Below, one piece after another: positions 35,883 to 46,928 of a stretch of DNA of 47,409 nucleotides. Numbering within the stretch: the first letter of the stretch is position 1; the number at the start of each line of letters is the position of its first letter. Position numbers and translations under genes: made by a program. Source of the stretch: Conidiobolus incongruus B7586 (lineage: Eukaryota > Entomophthoromycota > Entomophthoromycetes > Entomophthorales > Conidiobolaceae); the NCBI GenBank assembly GCA_000697335.1, contig JNEM01014921.1, forward strand, positions 1-47,409. Reading direction: 5' to 3'. Under the pieces are notes generated by a model. It did no database searches, was not told the DNA's origin, and was given only the letters and a program-made list of their open reading frames with translations.

Positions 35883-36602
35883 TAGAAAAAATTAATTTGA
35901 TTTAATTTAACATCTTGATTTATATATAAAGATTTAAGATTAATTAATTGTAATTATTTATTGTAAAAGTTTAAGCTTTTAGTAATATTTTAATAAGTTT
36001 TATATTATAATAACTACTATAGCTTTTTTTAAGCTTTAGTTAAATTATAAGGTATTTATTTTATATTTTTATTTATTAATTTGAGTTTAAACTTTAATAA
36101 ATATATTATACTTATAAAACTAATATTAAAATGCTTAGATAATTCTTTAACTAAAATAAAAAGGTGCTTTTCAATATATTTTTTATTTTATTAATAATTA
36201 AAAAAATAATAGTTGAAGTAAATTTTTTAGATTTTAACAAGTTTTAAATAGTTTCTTTTTTAACTTTAAAGTAATTTACCTAGCAATAAATTGTTAATTT
36301 AGATAATATTTTAATATTAAAAGTTATTTGTAAATTTTAAATAATTTTAAAAGACTTATAGTTAAGTTTTACTAATAATAAAATAAAAGACTTTTGATAA
36401 CTATTATTTAGTTTAAATATAATTAAATTAAATAATTAAATTTAAAAAGTTAATTTTTTAATCAGAAAAATTATTATATATTTATATATTTATTAAAAAT
36501 ATATAATTTCTTATTTATTCTGTATATATTTATTTTAAACTAATAATATATATAAAAAAATAAAAATTAAAAAATTTCTTATTATTTTAAATTTAAGATT
36601 AT

Positions 36603-37320
36603 AATACTTTAATTTGTGTTTTAATAAAAATTTATATAAAGGGATTTAAGATTTATTAATTATAATTATTTATTATAAAAGTTTAAATTTCTAATAATAT
36701 TTTAGTAAGTTTTATTTAATAATAGCTATTCTAACTTTTTTTAAGCTTTAGTTAAATTATAAAATATTTATAATATATTTTTATTTATCAATTTAAATTT
36801 AAACTTTAATATATTTAAATTATTTTTAAAACTAATATTAAAGTCTTTAAATAATTCTTTAGCTAAAATAAAAAGGTATTTTTCAATATATTTTTTTACT
36901 ATATTAATAATTAATAAAGTAACAATTAAAATTAATTATTCAGATTTTAACAAGTTTTAGATAATTTTTTTTAATTTTAAAATAATTTAAATTAACATAA
37001 ATTATTAATTTAAATAATATTTGATTATCAAAAGTTATTTGTAAATTTAAATAATTTTAGAGGATTTATGGTTAAACTTTACTAATACTAAAATAAAAAA
37101 CTTTTGATGATCATTAATTAATTTAAGCATAATTCAATTAAATAACTAATTTTAAAGAGTTAATTTTTTAATCAAAAAAATTATAATATATATATATATA
37201 TATATAATTTGAAAATATATAATTTCTTATTTATTTAGTATATATTTGTTTATTCAAAACCAATAATATGTTTGAAAAATTAAATATTAAAAAATTTCCT
37301 ATTATTTCAAATTCAAGGTA
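36603..37320 (-). mobile_element. mariner copy 6, 5' part only
   Basis: A - strand copy with an excellent 5' terminal repeat at 37320 (reads TACCTTGAATTTGAAATAAT inwards). It stops at 36603, near the equivalent of copy-1 base 967, where copy 5 begins. Copy 5 probably inserted at a TA in copy 6, but the 3' remainder is not recognisable beyond 33741. The sequence next to 37320 turns sharply GC-normal, marking the element edge. Confidence 0.75.
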
Positions 37321-38801
37321 ATATCAGCAAACTCCTTCACTAACACTCTTGCCAGGGGTATTGGTGAGCACTAGCAACTTGTCAGTAATCACACCACCCA
37401 ATTATCCAATAGCCTCAGATTACCAAAGTGGTTAAGTTAAAATAGCAGTTTTTCAAAGATTTTGAACTGCTTATATAATATAAATAAATAATATTTACTT
37501 ACACTTAACAACTTTCTGATTATATTTTAGAAGTAAAACTACAATTTAATGAACTTTCAGATTCAATGATCAACATCATTATACCGCACATACCAATTAT
37601 ATATGGTATGATGTTATTTGTTAGCAGTGATCATGTTAACTCATTGCAATTGGCTATTTAGGTTCATCATTTCCTTATTTGGATGTGAACGAAATTAGGA
37701 AAACAATAGTTACTAAGGCTATTTTAAAGAATTTATGAATTGAATGTTTTATAAATTAATTCACTTCTAACAATGAATACTTGTGTAAATTTTTACAGAT
37801 TTCAAAATCTTTTTCTTTTAGTTATTCATTCTAAATAAATGATGATCAATTGGGTAATAATATATCAATAATTAATATGATAATCCTATAACCTAATTAT
37901 GGATTTAATAAACATTAAATATAAAAAAGTCTATGAACATAATAAAAATCGACATCTACTATTTATTAATTTGCCCTAAAGTACAACAATTATTATTTGA
38001 ATTTTTTGGACCTTTTTTAAAATGTCTCATCAAATATTACTGAAAATAATTAAATTACATGTTATAATATCTTGAACTGCAATTAGCATATTTAATATAT
38101 AATATTGAATTATTAGAACAGGTTGAAAATAACCAGTTAGAAGTCGAGGAATACCAATACCAACAAGTTTGTTATGATATCAGATATTTCAAAGGAATGA
38201 AGTTACTTAATAAATACTATCAAGATTCAATTTTCTAAACTAAAAAATTTATAACTGATACTGACGATGGGATAATTAAACACTCATGACCTGTTTTCGG
38301 AATTAAACTGACAAGTAAAATATTAGACAATTATATTTACTGATATATTCAAAAATCACCAAGATTCTTACAAAATTTCATAATATTCTTTTAAATATAT
38401 TTTCATTCAATAATACAAACGTATCTTATATAAAATCGCCCTTTATTTTTATATATCGTTGATATACTTTTGTCAAATAATTTGTTCAAGTAGTTAATGT
38501 TATTCATTTATATATTTAATCATCAAAATTATTTTGTTAGTTTGAATGACTATTACATTAATTACATAGATTTTTGCATTAAAAATAAAATTGATTCCAA
38601 ATTCGATTATATTAATCACACTTTTTATGTAAAATAAACGCATTTTAATATTTACAATAGAAATCCTTGTCAAATAAGTGGTCATCAAAGGTATATCTTG
38701 GCCATTGCTAAATATATTACTCAATATTGCTATATAGTTTAAAAATGAATAATTGAATCAGATTAGTATTTAAAAAAGGAATTTAAATAGTTTTTTATAT
38801 G
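37321..38801. other. Intergenic DNA
   Basis: The first 130 bases are GC-normal (CTTGCCAGGGGTATTGGTGAG and so on) with no open frame; they may be host DNA or a repeat fragment. The rest is AT-rich. A 74-codon open frame at 38500-38724 (-) has no recognisable domain and is not called. Confidence 0.45.
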
Positions 38802-39146
38802 ATGTTGATATTGTTTCAATGCTGGATGCTAGCAATGAATGAAATAAGTAGCTGAAGTGGATAGACTACTCTTTGTAAGTTACAGTACTAGATGAAAGGC
38901 TTTATTAAGAAGATGAAAGAACATTGTTACCTTGCGAGAGATCTGCTGACCTCCCATGGTTAGACTTATCACATAGGTTCTTTTATAGTCCAATTGTCAG
39001 CTAAAGATAGTGTTTAGAGGCAAGATAGGTCATCTAGACAATCAGGCATTTAGAGTAGAGTGATGTGCCTTCCGGGGTAACCTTTCCACAAGGAAATAAA
39101 TGGCGAGGTAAAAATGCTCGAGCGGGTTACCATTTTGGTAACCACA
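38802..39146 (-). mobile_element. Solo LTR, family B, with target-site duplication
   Basis: A 345-base GC-normal block. Read on the - strand it begins TGTGGTTACCAAAATGG, has a TATA box (GGACTATAAAAGAACC), a polyadenylation signal (CTTAATAAAGCC) and ends ...CAATATCAACAT. ATATG is present on both sides (38797-38801 and 39147-39151), a 5-base target duplication. There is no internal region, so it is the product of LTR-LTR recombination. It looks well preserved. Confidence 0.65.
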
Positions 39147-39773
39147 ATATGCAGAGACAGTTATTAATATAATTCTCATTTTATTTTACCACCGAATTAA
39201 TAACTTATCCTCTAGTGCAACCGACTACACTAAATTGCTTAATATCCGAATTCAATAAAATTGATTTGGACAATATATAATGCTTATCAACATGTATTTA
39301 TAATATCTTTAGCCCTATTGAATAACTGAAACAAAAAGAATAAAAAATTAAAGTTGTTGAAAAAAATATCACATAAAACACATAATCTAAACAAATTATC
39401 ATTTAAAAATATAATCCAATATTTTATTGAAATCAATCTATTATTTATTCACAAGAAAATTAAAAAAAATATAATGATTTTCATTCAATATTCCTGAGAT
39501 TACATTAATATTCTTATCCCTAAAAATTCAAAATTTTAAGGGTTTTGGTTTCAATAGTTAACATTGAGATTACATATATTATTGACAATTATACATAGTG
39601 AATACTATGTTTGTTGATATTTATTCAATTTAACATTTGTAATTGATAAAATTAATTATTATTCTATCATCAGCTATTATTCAAGTGCTGCTCTAAAAAT
39701 AATGGATTTGGGCTTATTGATATTAGAAGCAATCAATATAATAAAAAATTATTAGCTAGAATTAATTAATTAA
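39147..39773. other. AT-rich intergenic DNA
   Basis: Nothing supportable between the solo LTR and the gene relic. Confidence 0.5.
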
Positions 39774-40250
39774 TCGGAACTTTTCCTATATGATCCTTCT
39801 TATTATATCGCATTTAATAATAGTTTAGATTGCAAAAGTGATAAATTGATATCTATGGTTAGTATGGATATTATCAAAGGCCTACAAGTAGCCTTGGGCT
39901 TCAAACTTCGAGAAGAGCCCTATTTTTAACCTATCTCATTTGATTTATATTGCTTCCTTGTGTTGTATTTCAAAAATCCTTATCCGTCTCAATTAGATAT
40001 TTAAATCCATATTACCTTTCAGTTATAATGGATTTGTTGGTCCATAATCAAATGATGTTCTTTAGCTCCTTATAATTGAATTTATCCAAATCCTATGTCA
40101 CTTACTGAATGAATTATTTAAACCCAAAAGTGCTAAAGATAGAAGGGGTTCCTATCTCTCTTAATATTCTGCTTCAGCGTCTCAATAGTAAGTAAACTTT
40201 AAGACATACAGTCCCGATACTTTAAAGAGCAGGATGAATAAATAATTTTT
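39774..40250 (+). pseudogene. Relic of a host gene, possibly a fungal transcription factor
   Basis: The frame 39774-39929 is open for 51 codons and protein-like: DPSYYIAFNNSLDCKSDKLI, then MDIIKGLQVALGFKLREEPY. After a stop, text such as FDLYCFLVLYFKNPYPSQLD and, in another frame, VLKIEGVPISLNILLQRLNS continues to about 40200. The SxYY.AF..SLD.KSD.LS...I..LQ pattern is faintly like the middle domain of Zn2Cys6 fungal transcription factors, but no zinc cluster is seen. It is broken by stops and at least one frame change. Confidence 0.35.
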
Positions 40251-42073
40251 AAATCGTATTACCAGTACTTTTCTAACAACGATCTTTATTTACAAAACTT
40301 ATTATAAAACACAACACTTGGCCAACCTATTATATTTATTGCAGATTAAATTGAAGAGGTTTAATCTTAGATAATGAAATGTATTATTTTGGCCTTTATC
40401 GTTGAAATGAAGTTTATAAATATTTGTATATAGATCAATTAAACCTTTGAACAAACCATATTCTTTCCTGAAACAATAGCCATAAAAATATATTTAAAAA
40501 TATTTTGGAATATTTTTTAAGTATTGACTATTTGGTTTTTACTCAATATAGCTATTACCAATTAAATATAAATATTAATATTCATTGGATAATATACTTT
40601 TTAAATGACAATAAAATTCAAAAACTTTCTTGAAAATCAAATGAACAATTAATATCTTGATTGTTTAAATATTTAATAGTTGGTTCATTATATATTCTAA
40701 TTTCATAATTTTGCTACACATAATATTTCATTTAATATAAATTTTCTTAGACACATCAAAGTTAAATCATTTTGATAATTGATTTATATCAAATTCTTTC
40801 TAATTACCAGCTCCACAACTACAGATCAATTATAAAAATATTATGATTGAAAATATACGATTGTTTCAACCAATTAAAAATAAAACGTTTCTGGTTTGAA
40901 TAAATTGACCAAAATATCGGTTTTATATTTATGAGTAATATCACACCTGAATTTAAGATTGAAATATCACTTTATTATTTACTAACAGGAGTTAAGCCCT
41001 TCAGATCATTATTACACTCAATATCATCATATGAAATTTTGTTAATATCATGTTATTGAATGCTGAAGCAATTTGAGCAAGTTTGAAATAATCATATAAA
41101 TATTGATAAATATATAATATTATTTTAATTTCACTTTAAATTATATATTTGTTATAGTATATTAGATTATTAATTTGTATATTGAAAATTGGGTAAGATT
41201 TTTTAGTTGATATATCAAAACTATCTTGCAAATAATAATTTTCTATTGAATATATTTCCTCGAAAATTTTTGATATTGTTAGATTGCCTATTACAACGAT
41301 AAACTGAAAATCACTGACAAGATCTGAAGATTTTGCTTTAAAATGAAAGATCATTACCAGATTTGTATCGGTAACTAAATTTATTTTAAAATTAATTTTC
41401 GATCAAATCCGAATAATATTGATTTTCTTTTAATTAATGACTATTTTTAATAAATGAAAAAGGTGAATAAAACTGAACTGCTGTGTAAATCCTATTATTC
41501 AAAATTTCTATTAAAAAATGTTGGATAAACTGCCTGACATAGAAATATATACCCATCATTTTATATGATATATCATTTTAGATTATTAGTTGCTATACTG
41601 ATATTAATTATAAAATAATATTTAGTGAAATGAATTGATTAATATTTATAACGTGATAATATGTTAAAAACCTTGTTAACTTGAAATTTTTAATATTTTT
41701 GAATATGACAAAATAACAATTAATTAAAATAAATGAATAGATTCATTTTAAAATATAACTTGATTTATACAAATAGTAATGATTAATCATATTCCAATTT
41801 TAATATTAAGACTATATATTTAAATCGTGATCTAATATTAAATTGTATATTGAATAATGAATCTAATTCTTAATATATCCCGAAATCGGTAATATCCAAA
41901 GGATAATTTTCAAAATTCTTAATTATATCCAAAGATTATCAAATCCTGGTAAATGTTTCTATTGTGTATAACCCAAATTAAAAAAAAATTAAAGTATATA
42001 AATATTAATTTATTGGTAAGGATATAATTAATTATTAATCTTCGTTATTATACAATCGAAAAAGGTTGAACTA
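40251..42073. other. AT-rich intergenic DNA upstream of the first bestrophin gene
   Basis: A 72-codon open frame on the - strand at 41136-41354 (FKAKSSDLVSDFQFIVVIGN) looks somewhat protein-like but has no known motif. No other feature is supportable. The gene at 42074 must have its promoter in the last few hundred bases; no clear TATA box stands out. Confidence 0.45.
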
Positions 42074-43282
42074 ATGAAACAACGTAAGCAAAGTCATAAA
42101 AAATCAAAGAAGTTAAGTCCAAGTGAATATAATTATCAATTATGGCATAGATTTTACAAGAATAATCCAATTTTAATTGCCGTGTTTCCTAGGATAGTTA
42201 TGTACGTTTGTTGGTCTAGTTTGATTGTGATTATCCATGTTTATTTAACCAATGTTGCATTCGCTACAATATTTATTAGTATTTTGGGTACTTTTATTGC
42301 TTTGCTCCTTGTATTTAGAACAAATACAGCTTATGAACGTTATTGGGAGGGTCGAAGGACTTGGGCTGAAATTACTGGAAGCATTAGAACACTAGTAAGG
42401 ATAATCTGGGTTAACTGTCTAGAGCCGACTCCAGAACACCAGTTGCAAAAGGTCAAAGTTATCAGGCTTCTTGAGGCATTTGTAATCGCCTGCAAGCATT
42501 ACATTCGCGCAGAATATGGGACAGATTACCCAGATTTAAAGTATTTACTTGAGGGCTATACATTCCTTAATACTCCTAGTGGCATTGATTTCAATCAACG
42601 TGCAAGATTCCGGGTAGAATCAAACCGCGATGGGATTAATGTGGTAATCGTTGAGAAACGTGGATCTAGTGAAAGCGCCCAGCAATCTGAACCAGACTTA
42701 GAGAAGAACAAAGTGAAATTTGATCCCCAATCAATTGGAGAAAATTTGACAGATGGCGAAATGCCAACAAATCTACCAGTTGAAATCTTGTTTTATATTT
42801 CTGTATTCATTACGCACGAGATGAAAATGGGACGAATTACTATTCCGGTTCAGTCAACTATGTTGATGGTGATGCAAAATCTAACTCAGAATCTAAACAC
42901 TTTGGAGCGCATCCAATCCACTCCTATTCCTATTGCATATTCAGTCCACTTGAATCATTCGATTATAATCTTTAACATTATGTTACCTTTCCAAATTCTT
43001 GATGTGTCTAAAGAACTTCCTTGGTTTACTGTATTAATCAGTGCTATTTGTGCCTTTGTTCTCTTTGGTATTCAACTAATCGGAGAGCGAATTGAAAATC
43101 CTTTTGGTTACATGAATAGTCACTTACCTCTCGATGCGTATTGTGCGACATTAATCCAAGAAATTGAAGCAGTCATAAGCAAACCCAAAGGTATGCTCGA
43201 AGAATTCCTCATGCGAGAAGAATTAACTCCAGATCACAATAATATGGCATTTTTGAAACAGTTTATGATCCAAACGGATTAA
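42074..43282 (+). CDS. Bestrophin/RFP-TM family anion channel, 402 aa
   Basis: Predicted membrane chloride/anion channel of the bestrophin family (fungal and bacterial branch, UPF0187 type), which forms pentamers. Basic N-terminus (1-13). Hydrophobic segments at about 40-60, 62-80, 294-310 and 317-336. The family signature FRTNTAYERYWEGRRTW lies at 81-97, TPIPIAYSVHL at 283-293, and ERIENPFGYMNSHLPLDAY at 338-356. Between the two membrane halves is a cytosolic helical region, with an extra charged loop at about 165-232 (SSESAQQSEPDLEKNKV) that the neighbour at 44883 lacks in that form. The C-terminus is short after the channel core. ATG at 42074; ends TAA at 43282; intronless. It is a clear paralogue of the 44883 gene. 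Confidence 0.9.
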   Translation: MKQRKQSHKKSKKLSPSEYNYQLWHRFYKNNPILIAVFPRIVMYVCWSSLIVIIHVYLTNVAFATIFISILGTFIALLLVFRTNTAYERYWEGRRTWAEITGSIRTLVRIIWVNCLEPTPEHQLQKVKVIRLLEAFVIACKHYIRAEYGTDYPDLKYLLEGYTFLNTPSGIDFNQRARFRVESNRDGINVVIVEKRGSSESAQQSEPDLEKNKVKFDPQSIGENLTDGEMPTNLPVEILFYISVFITHEMKMGRITIPVQSTMLMVMQNLTQNLNTLERIQSTPIPIAYSVHLNHSIIIFNIMLPFQILDVSKELPWFTVLISAICAFVLFGIQLIGERIENPFGYMNSHLPLDAYCATLIQEIEAVISKPKGMLEEFLMREELTPDHNNMAFLKQFMIQTD

Positions 43283-44882
43283 CTATGATATTTAATATAA
43301 TATATAACTCTAACGATTATAGTTTGAATTAAAAATTTAAAATCTAGATAATTTGTATTGATTAAATATGCATTGTATGGTTTAATTAAATTTTTCATCT
43401 AGATATTATTAATTAATAAATAATTGAAGATGAAATTTATATCAAATTGAAGTTTATTAATTAATAACCTCGTATTTTGGGAATAAATTTATTAAAACAA
43501 AATTAATTAATATATAGTATTTATATAATTAGAAACCACAGTATTATGCAAATTTTTGACATACAAATTATCAAAAATCCTTAATAATTTTTAAAAATTG
43601 TTGATTTAACTATCGAATTTCATGTTAATAGGAAATCAAGCTCTATCCAATTTTTCTATTCAAATTTTTCAAATGTTTTGACTATTTGATGCCATATTTT
43701 TGATCAAAGAAATATTTTATAAAAATACTAATCTTCATTTTTATATTATTCAAATATTTTTTCACTAATATTGTTTAATAATTAAACAATATCCTAAATT
43801 AGATGACGCAGTTTGCTTAAATCGCTCATAAAATTTTTTTAAAGTTTTATATTGTTAAAATATAATAAACTTTTGTCGAAATTATATAATACAAGTTATA
43901 AAATAGCATAACACTGACATTAATTTTAAAGAATAAATTAAAATTAAATTGTTATTTATTGAAATTTGGGGATAATATATTATATTACAGATATTGAACC
44001 AAGTATTTTTATAATATTATTTAAGATGAACATATTAACAATTATATATTTCAACTATAAAAAATTAATTATTGAAAATATATATAATACATAATTTATT
44101 AAAGCTTCATTTTGACTAAATATACAATTTAATGTTTATTTAATTATTAAATTTTTATAGGATGATAAATATTTTAGTTTTATAATTAGATATTATTATT
44201 GTTAATAATTTTGCTCTATATATTACTCATAGGAAAATATTTTAAATTTTTATAAAGTTATAATAATAAAATTATTAAATTTATAATAATTATTTTAATA
44301 AATTTTTTGTAATATAAATAAATTCAAAAGATAAACATATATACTCATGAATATAATGAATATTTTAATAATATAATAGATTTGATATTATTAATATATT
44401 AATTTCATATGGTATTTTTCAAAAAAAAATAATTTATATATTTTATACTATCACTTTAGAAATTTTTATAAAAATTTTGTTAGTAAAATAAAATAATGTC
44501 GATAATATTAATTTGAATCATATTATAATAAATAATCATATATCAAACATATTATAATTAGTATGTATAATTCTAATATGAATTATGTATATAATAGTTT
44601 AAAATAATTTTTTTAATTATAATTTTATATATTTTAATTAAATTTTGGGAAAATTTTGAATAATATTTGATAAAGTAAATTATAAAAAATTTTAATTAAT
44701 AATATATAAAAATTAAAAAAATAAGTATATAATATTATAATTTGTATTTTATCGAATAACACATAGAATTAAAAGAATATAATAATTTATCAGATTAAAT
44801 AAATTAATGATAATATATTTTGGTTAATTAAAAATTATAAAAATAGTATAAATTTTAATTGTAAGTTATAATTTATAAATAA
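43283..44882. other. Very AT-rich spacer between convergent bestrophin genes
   Basis: About 1.6 kb, almost only A and T, between two 3' ends. No open frame. It should hold both polyadenylation regions, but AATAAA-like strings are too common here to pick one. Confidence 0.6.
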
Positions 44883-46244
44883 TTATCGGAAATGGTTATC
44901 ACTTGAACTGCTCAGGTATAATGTTGATGAAGGAGAAACATCTAGTTCAGTGTTTTTAGGAGTTAATGGAGACCTTGGAAGTGGAAGATCGCAAGGGTCA
45001 ACGTTTAAAGTTTGAGAGTTATTAAGATTGAGGCGGTTTTGGGGCGTGGGTGACCGCATTAGCTCTCTCTGGTTTTCTATTACACTTTCAGCACCTAGAG
45101 TAACTGTTAGAGGCACTCCGCTTTCATTAGCTGACTCAGTTTTCTTGAAATCATCGGTGCGTTCGCCTCTTAGGGTCTCAGTTGAGCTTCTATTAGGTCT
45201 AGTGGAATCTCCGACACGGGTAGATTCTTTCTCACTAACGGCGCTTTGCATTGAGACCCAATTCTGTTTTAATTTGGTTATGGATTGAAGCTCTCGGTCA
45301 AGCTTGCAGCAGTAAGAGTCAATAGGAAGATCATTGGGATCGTATCCAAATGGATTCTCGATCTCCTCTCCGATAGCCAGGATACCATACAAGACAAAAA
45401 CACTGATCATTGTGAATGGAACGGTCAACCAATGGCGTTTGTTCATGTAAGAAAGCATTTCAAATGGTAGGACCAAACAGAATATAAAAATACATTGACG
45501 CAAGTGGACAGTATAAGCTATTGGAATGGGTGTGTACAGGATTCGTTCCATGCCAGTGTATACTCCGATAAGATCTTCAACTAATTGAAGTAATTTGGAA
45601 TGTGTACCAGCACCTACAAGCCCTTTTTTGAGTTGCTCATTGTTAATAGCAACAATATAATATAGTATTTGAAGGGGTAGTTTCGAAGTCTTCTTGTCAA
45701 TTTGACGCTTCACTAGCTTAGAATTCTGATCGCTTTGTTCCAAAAGTGTTTGAGTGGAGAATACTGGGTTGGGCAAAGTCTCGAAATTAGGGAGATTTCC
45801 AATCAACTTCTTAATATCCGATGTGATGAGCTCTTCTTCCTCTCTCAAATTGTGCTTCGCCACAATTGAAAATGCGAGTATTAAATTGATAATATCTTTC
45901 TTAGTTTTGAAATCCTTCTCTGTTGGTGCTTGGTAGTCCAGCCACACGTTAATCGAAAACTCACGAATGATACCTGTCATCTGTGACCAGAGTTTCCGTC
46001 CCTCCCAAAATCTGTCATAGGCCGTGTTCGTACGGAAACCCAGCATTAATGACAGGAACCCCCCAACAGCGGTAATTAACACTGAAGAAATCTCGGCATC
46101 CACTACATGAATAGATATCCAAACAATTAAAGCTGACCATAAACCGAATAGTATCACATAGATGATAACATTGCGCAAAGCTGTTCCCTTATAGTGAAAT
46201 GGATGAATCCCATTTTTATCAAATAGATATTTTTCAGAAGGCAT
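44883..46244 (-). CDS. Bestrophin/RFP-TM family anion channel with long Ser-rich tail, 453 aa
   Basis: Paralogue of the 42074 gene, on the opposite strand. Hydrophobic segments at about 24-46, 51-69, 250-265 and 273-291. Signature FRTNTAYDRFWEGRKLW at 70-86, TPIPIAYTVHL at 238-248, and GEEIENPFGYDPNDLPIDSY at 292-311. From about 330 a 120-residue tail follows, polar and rich in Ser, Thr, Pro and charged residues (NRSSTETLRGERTDDFKK; SPTPQNRLNLNNS; PLPRSPLTPKN; ending SSTLYLSSSSDNHFR). It is probably disordered and contains several SP/TP sites, so phospho-regulation is plausible; that is inference. ATG at 46242-46244; stop at 44883-44885; intronless. Codon use is less AT-biased than the flanks, as expected of a selected gene. 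Confidence 0.9.
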   Translation of the reverse strand: MPSEKYLFDKNGIHPFHYKGTALRNVIIYVILFGLWSALIVWISIHVVDAEISSVLITAVGGFLSLMLGFRTNTAYDRFWEGRKLWSQMTGIIREFSINVWLDYQAPTEKDFKTKKDIINLILAFSIVAKHNLREEEELITSDIKKLIGNLPNFETLPNPVFSTQTLLEQSDQNSKLVKRQIDKKTSKLPLQILYYIVAINNEQLKKGLVGAGTHSKLLQLVEDLIGVYTGMERILYTPIPIAYTVHLRQCIFIFCLVLPFEMLSYMNKRHWLTVPFTMISVFVLYGILAIGEEIENPFGYDPNDLPIDSYCCKLDRELQSITKLKQNWVSMQSAVSEKESTRVGDSTRPNRSSTETLRGERTDDFKKTESANESGVPLTVTLGAESVIENQRELMRSPTPQNRLNLNNSQTLNVDPCDLPLPRSPLTPKNTELDVSPSSTLYLSSSSDNHFR

Positions 46245-46659
46245 TTTATATCGAATTTATACTCAAATTTCGAAAAATATTGTTTCTTTTAAAAAAAATT
46301 ATATCAATCACCAAAAATATGAGTACTATATAGATTAAATAATTGTTTTGAAAAAATTTTTTTGATAAAAAATTCATTCTCTTCACTAAAGAATATATCA
46401 TTTTTATATTCCGCTGAAAAACCTATGTCAGTTTGATACATATTCGTTTTCTTAGTTTTATATAGTTTCATCGATTTTGTCATAATTTTACAAGCTTATA
46501 TGAATTTGATTTGTTCTATTACAATTGATGATTTCATTATTTTAACTGATCAGCTCTTAATTCATTGTAACTATTTGATTAAATTATTTTAGCCATATTT
46601 TATGAAATTCAAAATTGATTTTTTAAAACCAATTAAATATATAAATATATATATATTGC
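46245..46659. other. 5' flank of the second bestrophin gene
   Basis: AT-rich, with no open frame on the + strand worth naming. It contains the promoter side of the - strand bestrophin. Confidence 0.5.
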
Positions 46660-46909
46660 AAGGCTTCTGGAAAGTAGTCTTGCGATAAAGATCACGTGAG
46701 CTCGATGAAACGGGCCAAAGACGGCTAACTAGATACTTTAGAGGAGTTTTATTAAAATAGCAAGATCTAGGGCTTGGCCCTGATCGAAGTGATCCCTCAG
46801 CAAATATCTGTCCAGTGAGTGTTTTATAGTGTGGTTGACCCTTGGCCAATGTGTTGAGGCTCCAGCTTCTGCTATAGTCTGGAATTTTCCATTGTGCAAG
46901 GGTTGTTCC
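46660..46909 (-). mobile_element. Partial LTR, family C
   Basis: A GC-normal block. On the - strand it has a TATA box (CACACTATAAAACACTC, about 46830), a polyadenylation signal (TTTTAATAAAACTCC, about 46753) and ends ...AGAAGCCTTGCA at 46660, like the 3' part of an LTR. Its other end coincides with the adapter at 46910. It resembles neither the LTR at 7677 nor the solo LTRs at 30843 and 38802. Two open frames on the - strand here (46589-46924 and 46738-46926) begin inside the adapter and are not genes. Confidence 0.5.
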
Positions 46910-46928
46910 CTGTCTCTTATACACATCT
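46910..46928. other. Tn5/Nextera mosaic-end adapter (sequencing artefact)
   Basis: An exact 19-base match to the Nextera transposase mosaic end, CTGTCTCTTATACACATCT. Two - strand frames that start in it give the well-known spurious peptide beginnings MYKRQ and MCIRDR. The adapter is not fungal DNA. Because it sits exactly where a partial LTR meets a partial mariner, the two sides may not be neighbours in the genome. Confidence 0.95.

Larger units (their letters stand above)
33741..36602 (-). mobile_element. mariner copy 5, split by a Tc1-like element
   Basis: A - strand mariner of about 1.29 kb once the Tc1-like insertion (34311-35882) is removed. The 3' terminal repeat lies at 33741 (TACTTTATATTTTAAATAAT) and the 5' end at about 36602. 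The part 33741-34310 is the C-terminal transposase side; the HDN/DYN region is visible as highly AT-shifted text at about 33990-34140. The part 35883-36602 is the N-terminal side. It is dead, and very rich in stops. Confidence 0.8.

Noticed and set aside
45028-45936. Three + strand open frames opposite the second bestrophin
   Set aside because: Antisense shadows of a well-supported conserved gene.
46589-46926. Two - strand genes starting MYKRQ and MCIRDR
   Set aside because: Both begin inside the Nextera mosaic-end adapter and run through an LTR; they are known artefact peptides.
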